64,000 bases of DNA from Neoscytalidium dimidiatum (taxonomy: Eukaryota; Ascomycota; Dothideomycetes; Botryosphaeriales; Botryosphaeriaceae): NCBI GenBank assembly GCA_037367355.1, contig CM074698.1:4030001-4094000 (forward strand). Direction: 5' to 3'. A program made the position numbers and the translations under genes. Under the pieces are notes generated by a model, which was not told where the DNA came from, searched no databases, and worked only from the letters and a program-made list of their open reading frames with translations. This document shows, piece after piece, positions 11,795 to 25,437 of the stretch; position 1 is the first letter of the stretch, and every line of letters starts with the position of its first letter.

Positions 11795-14700
11795 TCAAGA
11801 ATTATCAAGCCAAGACCGCGGAACCAGGTTCGGGTCAACTCGTTGGGCAATTTTGGCGACGCAGAACTGTGTCTCGCAGACGCCGGTGAGAGCACTCTCG
11901 ATATTATCGCGGTTCTCTTTGTAGCTCTCCCACAACAACTTGTTTTCGTTACTGAACCCACTGTTGCAGTTTTTTTGCTCCTCGAGCTCTTCCCGGACTT
12001 TTTGGGAAACGCGCGCGTGTTCTTGTGCATGGTTCTCGATTCGCTCCTTCAGCGTGTTGTACGACTGAGACAGTTCTTGCCACTGCATCGTGAGTTCTGC
12101 TCTTAGATCGTCCACCGATTTTTCGCTTCGCTAACTCAGTTGTTAGATTGGCACTCGCCTGTTAAGGGCCACGGCCATTACTTACCTGTAGAGTACGTTG
12201 GATATCATCCTCAAGACGCTTGATACGAGCGTCGGCCTCGTCCTTGAAGGTCTTGCTTACTGTCTCAGACGTATTGGCTTGATTACCTTTGATCTGTTCA
12301 AGATCTCTTATTTTGACGTTGATCATTTGCTGGCTTTTGTTCACGAGCTCAGTTTCGATCTGCTGCTTCATGTGCTTGACTTCGGTGTCCACAAAGGTCT
12401 TCAGCTGGTTGAAAACCAATGGGGCAAGGCGATCTTGGACAGGCGCGATTATCATGTTAGTGACCGTATGCGCCAGCTGATTGTTGATGTGTGGGATGAG
12501 ATTGTTAAGCATATACACTGCCATGTCCGTTGTCTTAATATTATCGAACTGTGTTTGAACGTTCCGGACTGCGTTGCTAGTGGCAGTGAGAAACTTCGAC
12601 GGCAAGCCCTGGGTCTGGGAGAAGAGGACCATGTCTGCTAATACTTCTGCATAAGTTGATGGATATTTAGCTTGGAATAGGTCGAGCAGTTCCGACAGCT
12701 CCGAGAGACGGTTATTGAATTCAGTAAGGCTCTCGTTGATCATTACTGAAGTAGACTGCTTGAGCTTGGGAAAGACGACGTCCTCGATCTCTTCGATGTT
12801 GGGAGACGCAGGTCGCCTTGTCATAGCTTGAGAAACCTCTGCGATTTCTTGACGTATGTTGCTTGCAAACAAGTTCAGCATTTGCTGAATTGCTTCCATT
12901 GTTGGAGTATGCGGGCCAGACGGTACCACATGGGCGACTTCGGCCTTGATTCTCGTCTTGACATCGGCTTCGATGAGTTCGGATTGCTGCGCTTGTGCCT
13001 CTTCCCAGCCTTCGAAGTCTATTTGCAACGCTTGGGTCTTTTTTTTGACGTCCACCAAGTCTTGTTCGACCATTGCAATACGGCTTTCCATTGCAGCAAC
13101 GTCTAGTATTGGAGTCAACCGAGACGATGAAGGTTGTGGAGAAGACGCATCACTGCCTTTTGACTGCTTTCGGATTGTTCGGCGTAAAGAAGTCATGGAA
13201 CTCCTCAACTCATCCAGCTGTTCTATTATACCTGGTTTCGCTGCAAGATCCTTTTCACGGGTAGCTGCTGCTGTTGCAAAGCCATGAAGGATCATCCCAT
13301 GGTCTTTGATTGAACGTCCATGCTCTTCAGTATCTGCCTTCAGCGTAGCTAGGGTACTCCGAAAGTCGAAGTCGGTCTTGACCTGCTGGACACTGGTCTG
13401 CAGAGAAGATTGCATCTCCTCAACAGCGCGGAAGCGCTGCTCCACTTCGTCCTTTGCGAAAGGCTGCACCGCAAGTTTGTCTTCAAGTCCGTGAACAGTC
13501 CACTCTAACGCCTAAAGTTTGCATAAATCAGCTTCCGCTCGAGGAGAAATATGTTTTAGAATCACACCCACCTGGATCCTTGCAGAACTCTCTTCTGCGT
13601 TTTTGACCCGAGGTAGAATCGCTTTGAATGACCTCTGGTAGGCATCTTGCTTAGTTATCAGAGAATCCAGATTTTCCTTGATCGCCCGGCTGCTGTCGGA
13701 CTTTTCGGCCACCTTAGTTGTGAGCAGTCTAATCTCCTCTTCGTGGCGAGACATAGTGATTGGAAGCTTCATAAGCTCGGATAGTGTTCCGTTAATTGTC
13801 CCGGAGGAAGTTTTCAACGAATTCATCTCTCCAGTAAGCGACTTCATCTGTTCAATAAGAGCCTTGACCTCGTCTTCGAGAGCCTCAGTCTTTGGTGAAG
13901 AGTCGCTGTTAGCCCCCAGGAGCTCACTGACCTCTTTGTAAAGGTTGTGAAGGTCTTTGTCTATGTCTCTCACCTTGTGTTGGAGGTCGCTGAGGTACTC
14001 ATCAAGATTGTCTATATCCTTCCTGGCCGAATTTATTCGATCGTTATCAGATCTCAAGTCGAGCTCGCATCTTGTCAGCAACTCGTCGTGCCGGTCCAGA
14101 TCGGCCTGGAATTGCAAGAATTTCTCAGAATCTGGCAGATCTTCGATACGCATGATCACCGCGTCCATCCTCTTTTGCATCTTGCTAATTTGGTCGTCCG
14201 TCTCTGGTGAAGGGGAAAGGAAGATCTTCTTGCGCGGATCTGCAGAAACGCTTATATTCTTGACGCTGCTCAGCTTCTCCGCCAAAATCTTCATCTTAGC
14301 CTCTATTTTCTCCTCAAAGGCAGAGAAAGATCTTTGATCTGGTTTGTCGTGCTGAATACGATTAAGGGCAGTGTGTAGAGAGGACAACTCCTTCTTGAGG
14401 TTGACTATTTCAGGCGTTTTGGGTGGAGATGAAGCCTTCACTGTTTCCTGGAGCTTTTCGAGTTCTTTCCGCAAAGCAAAGTTTTCTTTCTCCAGAGTTG
14501 AGACCTTCGCATCCATTTCCTTTTCGGCTGTTGCACCGTCAGTAACTGTTTTCCTCAGACTGGCCAGATCCTTCTGGAGCCTGGCAACCTCCGTTCGCCA
14601 GTGACCTTGTTTGCTGGGTTCAGAGGTCAAAGAGCTGGACTCCTTAGATGTGGAATTTTCCGCGGCGGTCTTCTTGGGCGTTCGCTCTTGAGATATGGTA

Positions 14701-15902
14701 GCCGAAAGCGGGCCAGCCAACTTGGCAGAGAGCTGCTTCTTGATAGCGTCGTCAATGGTTGCTCTCAGTTCGTCATGCGAAATTACTCCAGGAGGGGACT
14801 CAGATACTTGAGATCGGGACAAGGTTGCCTTCAGTTTGTTTTGCCGCAAGTTACTTCTCTCTTCAAGAGCTTGGACTTTGTGGACTAGGTCAGCGTCCTT
14901 GTCGTATGCATTAATGTTACCTCCGACCAGGCCTTCCAGCAAAGTGACAAGTCGATTCTCAAGGCTTGTGGTCTCTTCTTCGAAGACTTGGAAGTTTTGC
15001 AGCGCTTGGGTCTGATTTCTCTGTCCATCCATGTCCTGATGGCAATGTCCAGGTCTATCCTTCTTACTGCATTGGGACGTGTACTGGGCAAGCAGTCTAA
15101 CGAGGACGTGGAAGCCGGACATGTCAGGTCCAGTAGTCGTCTCTACATATGGAGAACCAGCGCAAGCGCTTGTTGAAGAACCAGTAACCGATGACATCGT
15201 TGCCGAAGAGGGAGTTGCGGAGGAACCCATCATGGGTGCCGTTGGGGCGGGTCCATGAGGTGGAGGTAGTGAAACACTCGCACTGCGGCTGTCGGTTAAT
15301 CTGTTGGTTGGAGGTGACACAAGCGAAAATGGGCCTAGGCCTGACGTTGAATTGGCCTTCTTTAGAGGAGGACGTGGGTTTGATTTTATGGTTGGCCCAT
15401 GGAAACCTTTAGCCGAGTTTGTTGTAGTCGGGCTCCCAGGGTGATCGCCATGACTTGGTTCTGATGCCGTACTAATCTTGAGCGGCGAACGTGACGTATG
15501 TCTAGGAACCGGCGTTGAAGTGCGTTTGGCGTTCTCCCCTCGAACTGGACTTTCAGGCCGGTTGCCGGAGGTGATCCCGGTAGATCTTAACCTTGAGTGA
15601 CTTACTCCCGTATTACCAGCATTTTGGGTCCTCGTGGGTGTTTGAGTAGATTTGATAGTATCCGAAGCGAAACGGGCGCTTCGGTAGAAATTCTACGAGG
15701 AAAAGTTAGTTCAATCAACTGGGATGTCGTACTCGCTGAAAACGCTATTTAGAGGGAGCCAGGCGAAATAGGGGTGGTATGATGAGAAAATCAATTATAC
15801 CTGTTCAGCTGAGGCATTGGAGTTCGGCTTCTTGACCTTCTTCGGTTCCTGTGTGTCTCGGGGGGAAAGATCGCGCGCTGGCCGCTTGTTGCTGGCCATC
15901 AT
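11795..15902 (-). CDS. Large coiled-coil protein of unknown function
   Basis: Spliced model complement(join(11795..12130, 12186..13511, 13572..15692, 15801..15902)), 1294 residues; a second ATG lies at 15899. I do not recognise the family. The N-terminal 200 residues are basic and Ser/Pro/Thr-rich with a possible nuclear localisation signal (KKVKKP near residue 21). From about residue 200 onward the protein is dominated by predicted coiled coil, with dense charged heptads such as LEKENFALRKELEKLQ and AVIMRIEDLPDSEKF. A short helix-rich C-terminus ends near RSWLDNS. All junctions keep frame with GT-AG ends, and the last acceptor has a CTAAC branch site. The architecture resembles structural or tethering proteins (spindle pole, kinetochore, nuclear periphery), but nothing in the sequence decides this. 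It is transcribed divergently from RVB2, with about 1 kb between start codons. Confidence 0.82.
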
Positions 15903-16931
15903 AAAGCGTTCGGGCATGGGCTGGATGGGGATACCCTTCTGCTTAGAGTTGTGAGCACGAACCACTCAGGATATTTTTTGCGGTGTCGCCAGGATCCCTG
16001 CGTTGTTACGGAGGTTTCAAAGGTGTTCAATGCAGGTGTGACTGGGGTGAAAGACGGATGGGGTGGGACAAGGTAGGAGCGGGTTGGCATGGGGATATAT
16101 TATATAATGCAGAGGCAGAAAGAGGAATTAGGATAAGCTGCAGGTGCCCTCACCGCTTACAAGACTGATCTTTTTTTTTTTCTTTTTCCCGAACAGCTGC
16201 CGGCAGATGTCTCACTATGTGTGCTCGTCGCAGACGGCGTTTGCAGGACCACGTCGTGGGAAAGAGGGCATTGCTCGCTGGTGGGTCTAGTCAAGGGCGG
16301 CCGCGCTAAAGGCAGCACGGGACTCGTCGTTCAGACCTGTTATCCAGGCGACAGCTTGGACAACCGAAGGCGCCTGGGACACGAGGCGTGGCAGCGCAGA
16401 TGGCAAGCAAGGGCGCTGGGTACGTGTTGGAGAGAGGTTTGGTTGAGAACGGGTATCTGAGCTGACAATGCTGACTGATGAAGACGACAACGCAATGTGA
16501 GTCGTCGCAGGCAGGGTCCTTCGCCACAGGCCAATTGAACGCTTGGGCGTTGCTGCAACTACCCGTCGGACGGTCAGGCGCTGCGCTGGTGCGACTTCGA
16601 CACCGCGCGCAGGGCAAACTCGTGCCGCTTGAAACGAGTGCAGAGGCGTGCGTGAGTGGCGGGGGTCTCTGTACCGCGCGGGCGAGAAAAAGTGCAGCGT
16701 GAACTGGGCTCCTGGTGCGGGCGTGCAGCGTATTTGAGGCGCAAACTGCTGTGCCGCTGAGTTACGCGCTTGGCGGGCGCATCGACGCGTCGGGCGATTT
16801 TCTGGCCCGAGCTCCCCTGTGTGCCTGCTTCGTTCTTTCCATCGCCAGCCCGCCAATTCAACTGTCCAGCCGCGCCAGAGAAGGCTTTCACGCCTCCACA
16901 ACCACCCCTTCGCCATCACATCCTGCCCGCC
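15903..16931. promoter_or_regulatory. Divergent intergenic region, coiled-coil gene / RVB2
   Basis: This 1029-base head-to-head region carries both promoters. A T run lies near 16171-16181 and the part nearest RVB2 is GC-rich. Open frames here on both strands lack motifs and appear to be by-products of composition. Confidence 0.5.
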
Positions 16932-19079
<2,148 letters not shown>

Positions 19080-20702
19080 TTAAGCGTCTCCGTTCCCAAG
19101 GCCCGCTGATATTTCGACTTCAGGCTCGCGATCCATGCTTGCCGCTCTCTCAGCATCCCCTTCCCCCGGCAGCTCACCCTCCTTCCTGACCTCCTCCTCC
19201 ATCTCCTCCTCCTTCCTCCTCTCCTCCGATCCCCTCGCCACGACCCCCCGCCCCAGAATCCGAAACTCCACCCCCTTCCCGCCCGTCTCCGACGCCGCCG
19301 CCCACGGCGCGAACACGACCTTCATCCACCGCCGCCACCGGCGGACCTCCCTGCCGCCGCCGCCGCCGCCCTCGTCGCGCCAGTCCTCCCGCCCGTCCGC
19401 CGCCAGCCCGACCCACGGGTTCGGCGCGCTGTACACGGGCGCCTTCAGCAGGGCGATCCGCGCGGCGATCTGGTTGGTCCAGACGAGGCCGAGGGCCGGG
19501 TTCTTGAGGGACGGGGAGGAGAGAGAAGAAGAGGCGGATGTGCGCGCGTCCCCCCACCCCGTGAACCAGCGCTGCTGGTGGTCCAGCGTCAGCGGGTCGG
19601 GCGAGAGCGAGAGGAGGGGGGCGCCGCCGCCGCCGCCGCCGCCTCCTTGGGAGAGAGGAGGGACTGGCGCGGGGGCGCGTCCTCCTGCTGCTGTTCCTCC
19701 CGGCTGGCTGTTGTGCGACGCCGAACGGGATGTCGCGGCGCTGGTGCTGTTTGCCGTGGGCGCGGGAGGAGGCGGCGGCGGCGGCGCGGCGAAGCGGTCG
19801 GACACCTGATTCGCGACGACGACGGCGACGCGGTGGGTGCGCGCGATCGAGCGGAGGAGAGCGCCCAGCTGGACCAGCAGCGCGGAGCGCGCGGCCATGG
19901 CGGAGGCGCCGGCGCGGCGGTCGCCCTCCGGCCGCTCGAACTCGGCGCGGTAGTTGGCGGCGACGGAGTCGAGGACGACGAGGCCGACGTCGTGGCGCCG
20001 GATCGCGACGGGGAGCTGGTAGCGCAGGACGTGGTCCTGGTATTCGAGGTCGGGCGTTTGGATGCTGAGGATGCGGGAGAGCGAGGGTTTGGAGGAGGGG
20101 GGGAGGCGCGAGAGGCGCGGGTGTTGTTCGAGGAGCTGGGACAGGCGGGTCGTCGCGAGAGGGGCTTCGGTCGAGACGTAGACCGCGGATTTGGAGAGGC
20201 CGGAGGGCTGGGGCAGCTGGGTCGAGAGCAGCAGGGTGAGTAGGAGCTGCGTCTTTCCTGCGCCGCTGTTGGATCCCCAAGACTCAGCACGATTCCACTT
20301 CGCTCAGCAACGTTTCCCAGCATACCTCTCTCCGGTGATCTCGGTCAGGTAGCCTGTCGGGATCCCGCCGCCCAGCTCGGCGTCCAAACGCTCGTCCAGA
20401 GTGCTGATGGTGCGCCACTCGGCCGCGTGCCAGTCGCTTGTCACGCTCTGGGCGGCATTGGAGCCTCCGGTCTCGAGCGAGGCGTCGGCCACGCCCAGCT
20501 GGCCATGGAGGGCGCTTACGATGGCCTGCTGGAGCTTGCGCAGCTCGGGCACGGGAACCTGGGCGCGCTTTGCGAGGTCGACGGCATCGAGGGTCAAGAT
20601 GTCGCTGGTGGTGACGCGATGGCGGTCGAGCGAGGGCAGCAGGTGTGAGAAGTGATGGGCGGGAAATCCTTCGGGCAGGACGTGGTGGAGATCGGACATC
20701 AC
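19080..20702 (-). CDS. RAD57: Rad57/XRCC3-like DNA repair protein (Rad51 paralogue)
   Basis: Rad51 paralogues of this class stabilise Rad51 filaments during homologous recombination. Model complement(join(19080..20265, 20326..20702)), 520 residues, with a possible second start one codon in. The N-terminal helical region contains VTTSDILTLDAVDLAKRA. Next comes LDERLDAELGGGIPTGYLTE, then Walker A GESGAGKT (about residues 123-131), whose Ser codon is split by the 60-nt intron. Walker B is GLVVLDSVAANYRAEF (about 216-230) and VAVVVANQVSDRF follows. A low-complexity insert of Pro and Gly runs (about 284-350), encoded by GC-rich trinucleotide tracts, interrupts the core before TNQIAARIALL. The C-terminus is acidic. 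Rad57 rather than Rad51 or Dmc1 is inferred from the divergent N-terminus and long variable C-terminal part; the exact paralogue is less certain. Confidence 0.85.
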
Positions 20703-22188
20703 AAGAATTCGGTCAGCTGGGGGCGCGGCGGGTCAGGCATGCCGGCAGTGGACGGCGCGGGAGTGCCGCGAGGAGGGCGGTGGTAGTGGGAGCGGTAGTG
20801 GGAGCGGACGCGACCGAGACGCGCCGGCGGATCGCGGTTCGCGCGTGGGCTGGTTGGCGCCTAGTGGGGGGTGGGGTGGGGTTGGTTGGCCGTGGGGTTG
20901 CGCAGCGGCAGACGCCTGGCATGGCATGAGGCGGCAGGAGGCAGGCAATCAGCGCACAGCCGAAAGAACCGCACAGGCTGAAGAGCAGCGGGCTGGTCTT
21001 GGCTTCGCCGGAGAACGGACGCTCGTCCGGGGGAAAATCTGGGGAGCGTCTGCGGGCGTTCGGTGCAGCGTGAGCTTGGCCAGGGCTGGCACCTGCACCG
21101 GCCTGCACCAGCCTGCGCCAGCCTACACAGTACTACTGTGTACACCTGGGCGGCGTCTGTCCGATGACGTCCCGTTTTCCGCTCACCCGCGCGCCCATCG
21201 CTCCCAAACACGTCTGGCTCCCATCCTCCTCCAGCGCTGTGCCGCGCCGCGCCGCGAACAGGACCAGGCCCGCCACACGCCGCGAGCATTCATAAGCGCG
21301 CGTTGGCCGGGATTGATCCTGCCGCTTGATCTCCCGGTGCCGCCGTGCGATTGCCTGCGTTTTGCCTGCGACTGCGATTGCGCGACCTGCGAACGAGGCC
21401 CCGGGTCCGAGTCGCCTGCTCCTGCTCCGCGCACAAGCTCCCGCCCGCGTCCTGCGCACAAGCCGGCTGACCATCCCACGCATCCCTGCCCGTTCCATAT
21501 CCGCCAGAACTTCCTCTCGTCCGTCCTGCTCTGCCACCGGCCAACCTGCGTCGCTTCCTCGGCCTTGTTACTCTCCTCGGCGCCTTTGGCCCGCTGAGCC
21601 CAGCAATCCCCTTGGCCGCATCCCAAACCCTCCCGGCCCAAGCTCCCGCACCGCTGCGTTGTTACGCCATCTCCAGCCCACGTGGTAGGTTGGACTGTAG
21701 CACAACTGACTTGTTCACCATTCTCCAGCGCTCGGATATACCGCGCCCCAGGCTCGCCCGCCTGCTCCGCCCGGTAAGTTGCCCTTTCCATCCGAAGCCC
21801 TCATGCCTGCACTGGCGCCGCCCGCCTGGGCGCCGCTGCTGCACCCCATATTGAGTTGTTCCGTCTCGCCGGCCAGCCTGCTGCCTCAGCACCGGCGCCG
21901 CCCTGCTGCCCGGGTTTCACATGGCTCCTAAGTCAGCGGGGTCGTTGCGTGTGCCCTGCATTTCCCCTTTCGTCCAGACACCCAGCCGTGATAAGTACCT
22001 CATTCCACCCGAGGCCACTCCCTCGCCCTCTTCACTTCCGTTCCTCCTCCGGCACCTTGCCGCAAGTTTCCATGCCCGCCTACTGTCTTCAAGACTGCCA
22101 CTACTTCTACCGCACTGCGTTGCGGGGCCTCAACGTCGCCACCTTTATCTCTCCCCTCTACGCTTAAATATTCTAACCTCCCGCTACC
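20703..22188. promoter_or_regulatory. Divergent intergenic region, RAD57 / carnitine acetyltransferase
   Basis: This 1.49 kb GC-rich region separates divergent genes. Several frames of 70-250 codons run across it on both strands, but they overlap each other and carry no motif. A CCCACGTGG core (E-box like) lies near 21678. A long, possibly spliced 5' leader for the plus-strand gene is likely. No site was assigned a function. Confidence 0.45.
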
Positions 22189-25100
22189 ATGCCAGTCCGC
22201 ACCTTCCAAGCACCCACCTCCCTGAACGGCACCCTCGCCAAAGAGACCAAGGGCGTGAACGGCGTCAACGGCTCCAACATGTCAGAGAGCAGCGGAGACG
22301 TCCAACGTTCCGCCCAAGCCGCTAAGGACGCCACCAATGACTTCTCGAAATCTGACCAGAATCCTCTCGGCACCGCCAGAAATCCAAACTCAAAGCCCGG
22401 CATTACCTTCGCTGCTCAGGAGAAGCTGCCGAAGCTGCCTATCCCCGAGCTTGAGTCCTCGTGTCAAAAGTACCTCGCCGCGCTCGAGCCTCTTCAGTCT
22501 CCAAAGGAACACCAAGAGACGCGTGCAGCTGTTCGAGACTTCTTGAAGACCGATGGGCCGGAGCTACAAGAAAAGCTCAAGAAATATGCCGCCGGCAAGG
22601 CCAACTACATTGAGCAGTTCTGTAAGTAACGTCGTCAAACCCCTGCTTAACCGTCCCTTTCGGCTGACCGGATGAAGGGTATGACTCTTATCTGAACTTC
22701 GACAACCCAGTCGTCCTGAACCTGAACCCGTTTTTCCTGTTGGAAGATGATCCGACTCCGGCGAGGAACAATCAGGTCACCCGTGCAGCGTCTTTGGTCG
22801 TTTCGGCTCTGTCTTTCGTGCGTGCCGTACGAAGGGAAGAGCTGCCTCCTGATACCGTGCGCGGTCAGCCACTATGCATGTATCAGTACTCAAGATTGTT
22901 TGGCACTGCTAGAATTCCCACGGAAAATGGCTGCCAGATCGGTCAAGACCCAAACGCAAAGCACATTGTTGTACTCTGCCACGGCCAGTTCTATTGGTTC
23001 GATGTATTGGATGACAACTCTGATCTCATCATGACCGAGAAGGACATCTCCCTCAACCTGGAAGCTATCATCGATGATGCTGCTCAGATCCCGATCCAGG
23101 AAGCTGCAAAGGGCGCCCTTGGCGTGCTCAGCACCGAAAACCGCAAGGTCTGGTCCGGCTTGAGAGATGTTCTGCACAGGGATGAAGGTTCGAACAATTC
23201 GGACTGCTTGAATATTGTCGACTCGGCTCTGTTCATTCTCTGTCTGGATTACACTGAGCCTACCACGGGCGCTGATCTTTGTATGAACATGCTTTGCGGC
23301 ACCAGCAAGATTGAGCGTGGCGTGCAGGTGGGGACTTGCACCAACAGATGGTACGACAAGCTTCAAATCATCGTTTGCAAGAACGGTAGTGCCGGCATCA
23401 ACTTTGAGCATACTGGTGTTGATGGCCACACTGTCCTGCGATTTGCGAGTGACGTCTACACCGACACCATCCTGAGATTTGCCCGCACTATCAATGGCCA
23501 AGCACCCAGTTTGTGGGCTTCGAGCAGCCCGGATCCCTCCAAACGCGACCCGGCCAGCTTTGGTGACGTCAGCACAACACCCCACAAGCTCGAGTGGGAT
23601 ATGGTACCTGAGCTCAGCACCGCCCTGCGTTTCGCAGAGACGAGGTTGGCCGACCTCATCCAGCAGAACGAGTTCCAGACCCTCGAATTCATGCACTACG
23701 GCAAGCACTTCATGACCTCAATGGGATTCTCGCCTGACGCTTTTGTGCAAATGGCATTCCAAGCCGCTTACTACGGGCTTTACGGGCGCATGGAATGCGT
23801 TTACGAGCCCGCCATGACGAAGATGTTCTATCATGGCCGTACCGAAGCAATCAGGCCCGTGACTTCCGAGTCCGTCGAGTTTGTACAGACCTTTTGGAAC
23901 GACAATCCTGCAGCCGACAAGGTGGAAGCTCTCCGTAGAGCGTGTGAGAAGCACGTTGCCATTACTAAGGAATGCTCGAAAGCGCAGGGTCAAGATAGAC
24001 ATCTGTATGCGCTCTACTGCATCTGGCAACGGCAGCTCGATGAGGAAGGATCCTACACGGATGGAGCAAGCTACACAGATTCTCTTCGCGGTTCCAGCGG
24101 CAGCCCTATTGGATCTGAACAAATTGTCGGCAGCCCCGGCCGTAACTCAATGCTCTCGGAGGATGGTTCAATCTCCACCGGCCCCCCAGTTCACCATATC
24201 GAACATCGGATGCCTTCACTCTTTGCTGACGCTGGTTGGGATCGCCTCAATACAACCATCTTGTCAACGTCGAATTGTGGCAACCCCTCCCTCCGCCAGT
24301 TTGGCTTCGGCCCCACGTCTGGAGATGGATTTGGTATTGGATACATCATCAAAGATGGCTCTGTCTTTATCTGTGCCAGCTCGAAGCATAGACAAACTTC
24401 TCGCTTCATTGATGCAATCGAAGCATATTTCCTGGAGATTCGCAAACTCCTTCGCCAGACCCGACGCCGCGGTGCATCGGCAACAAAGGGGGCCAGCCGC
24501 GCGCGTGAGGCGGAAGAGCAGAAGGAGAAGTTGGTCGCTAGCCGCATGAAGAGCCGCGGTCGCAAGATAATCGGAGAACCGGGTACCAAAGCTGGCGCGC
24601 AGACGCCGGCTACGGAGAGCATGGTCGGAGAAAGCGACGATGAAGGCCTTGGTGGATGTGGGTCCCCCTCTTCCTCTTCTCAACTTCATTCACGTTCTTC
24701 TGTTTCTACTGCTTCTTCGAATACTCCCCTTTCCTCCTCGACTCCGCCTCCTTGCACATGCCGGACTACTGGTCGTGGTGAAGAGAGAGCGCGTGATGAT
24801 GCCAGTGGGCGGGAGCGTTCTTGCTCCTTCCACGATGGTCTGCCTACGCCGCCGAGCTCGCCGTTCCAGAACGCTTTGAAGAAGGAGATCGAAAGCTCGC
24901 CGAGGATTACGCTGCCGCCAAGTTTGGTTAAGCGACCGGTCGTTGTGAAGCGACGACATCCTCACGCTGCGATCTGTTAGCATTTCTGTCTTCTTCTGCT
25001 GTTTCTTCCACAAGTTTAGAGAAGACGTCTTCCAGCCTAGACTTAGATTTCTCGACTAGAGCTTTGCGCTTCAGCCTTGCTCGTCCTTCTTGTTTCTTTA

Positions 25101-25437
25101 TTTGGCTTCGTCTCCTTAGCGGGCGCTCTCTGGCGTTTCTCGGCCTTCTCGGCGGCGGCTCTGGCAGGCCCAGGCATTATCTTTGCGCTTTATTCACCCT
25201 GGCCAAAATGATATCTTGATTCTCCCTTTACAGTTGAATTTCCTTTTCCATTTCCTCCGTCAAATGAGTCCAAATGCTTATTCTCTCTTCTCACTTCTAG
25301 ATGGCTTCTTCGACTCGGGCATGCTTCAAGCGGCCCTCAAGGCAAAGCACGAGCAGCAAGACGCAATGCTGCAGAGTGAGAGCAAGGATGTGGTGAGGAG
25401 GAATATCGGAAGGAGGTTGAAGTTGGCGGATTATTGA
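22189..25437 (+). CDS. Carnitine O-acetyltransferase (cytosolic FacC/Yat-like)
   Basis: The enzyme transfers acetyl groups between CoA and carnitine, letting acetyl units move between cytosol, peroxisome and mitochondrion during growth on acetate or fatty acids. Model join(22189..22621, 22678..24657, 25301..25437), 849 residues. The first junction restores IEQFWYDSYLNFD and is followed by NPVVLNLNPFFLLEDDP. The catalytic histidine lies in FEHTGVDGH (about residue 390), after QIIVCKNGSAGIN. The CoA/carnitine-site region GFGPTSGDGFGIGYII is also present. There is no mitochondrial presequence and no SKL-type end (it finishes KLADY), which favours a cytosolic FacC-like enzyme. A 35-residue Ser/Gly-rich insert sits near residue 620. 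The last exon restores LGGYGFFDSGML across a 643-nt intron that is unusually long here and is open for about 107 codons, giving a possible alternative C-terminus. Confidence 0.92.

Noticed and set aside
19174..20280. Long antisense and alternate frames across the RAD57 region (up to 368 codons)
   Set aside because: They arise because GC-rich codons leave few stops. Only the minus frame carrying Walker motifs and a valid intron is biologically coherent.
24928..25177. Basic, Lys/Glu-rich frames on the minus strand inside the carnitine acetyltransferase intron, considered as a nested gene
   Set aside because: The intron is pyrimidine-rich, so its complement automatically reads as Lys/Glu/Arg. 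The frame breaks near 25050 and no splice pair repairs it.
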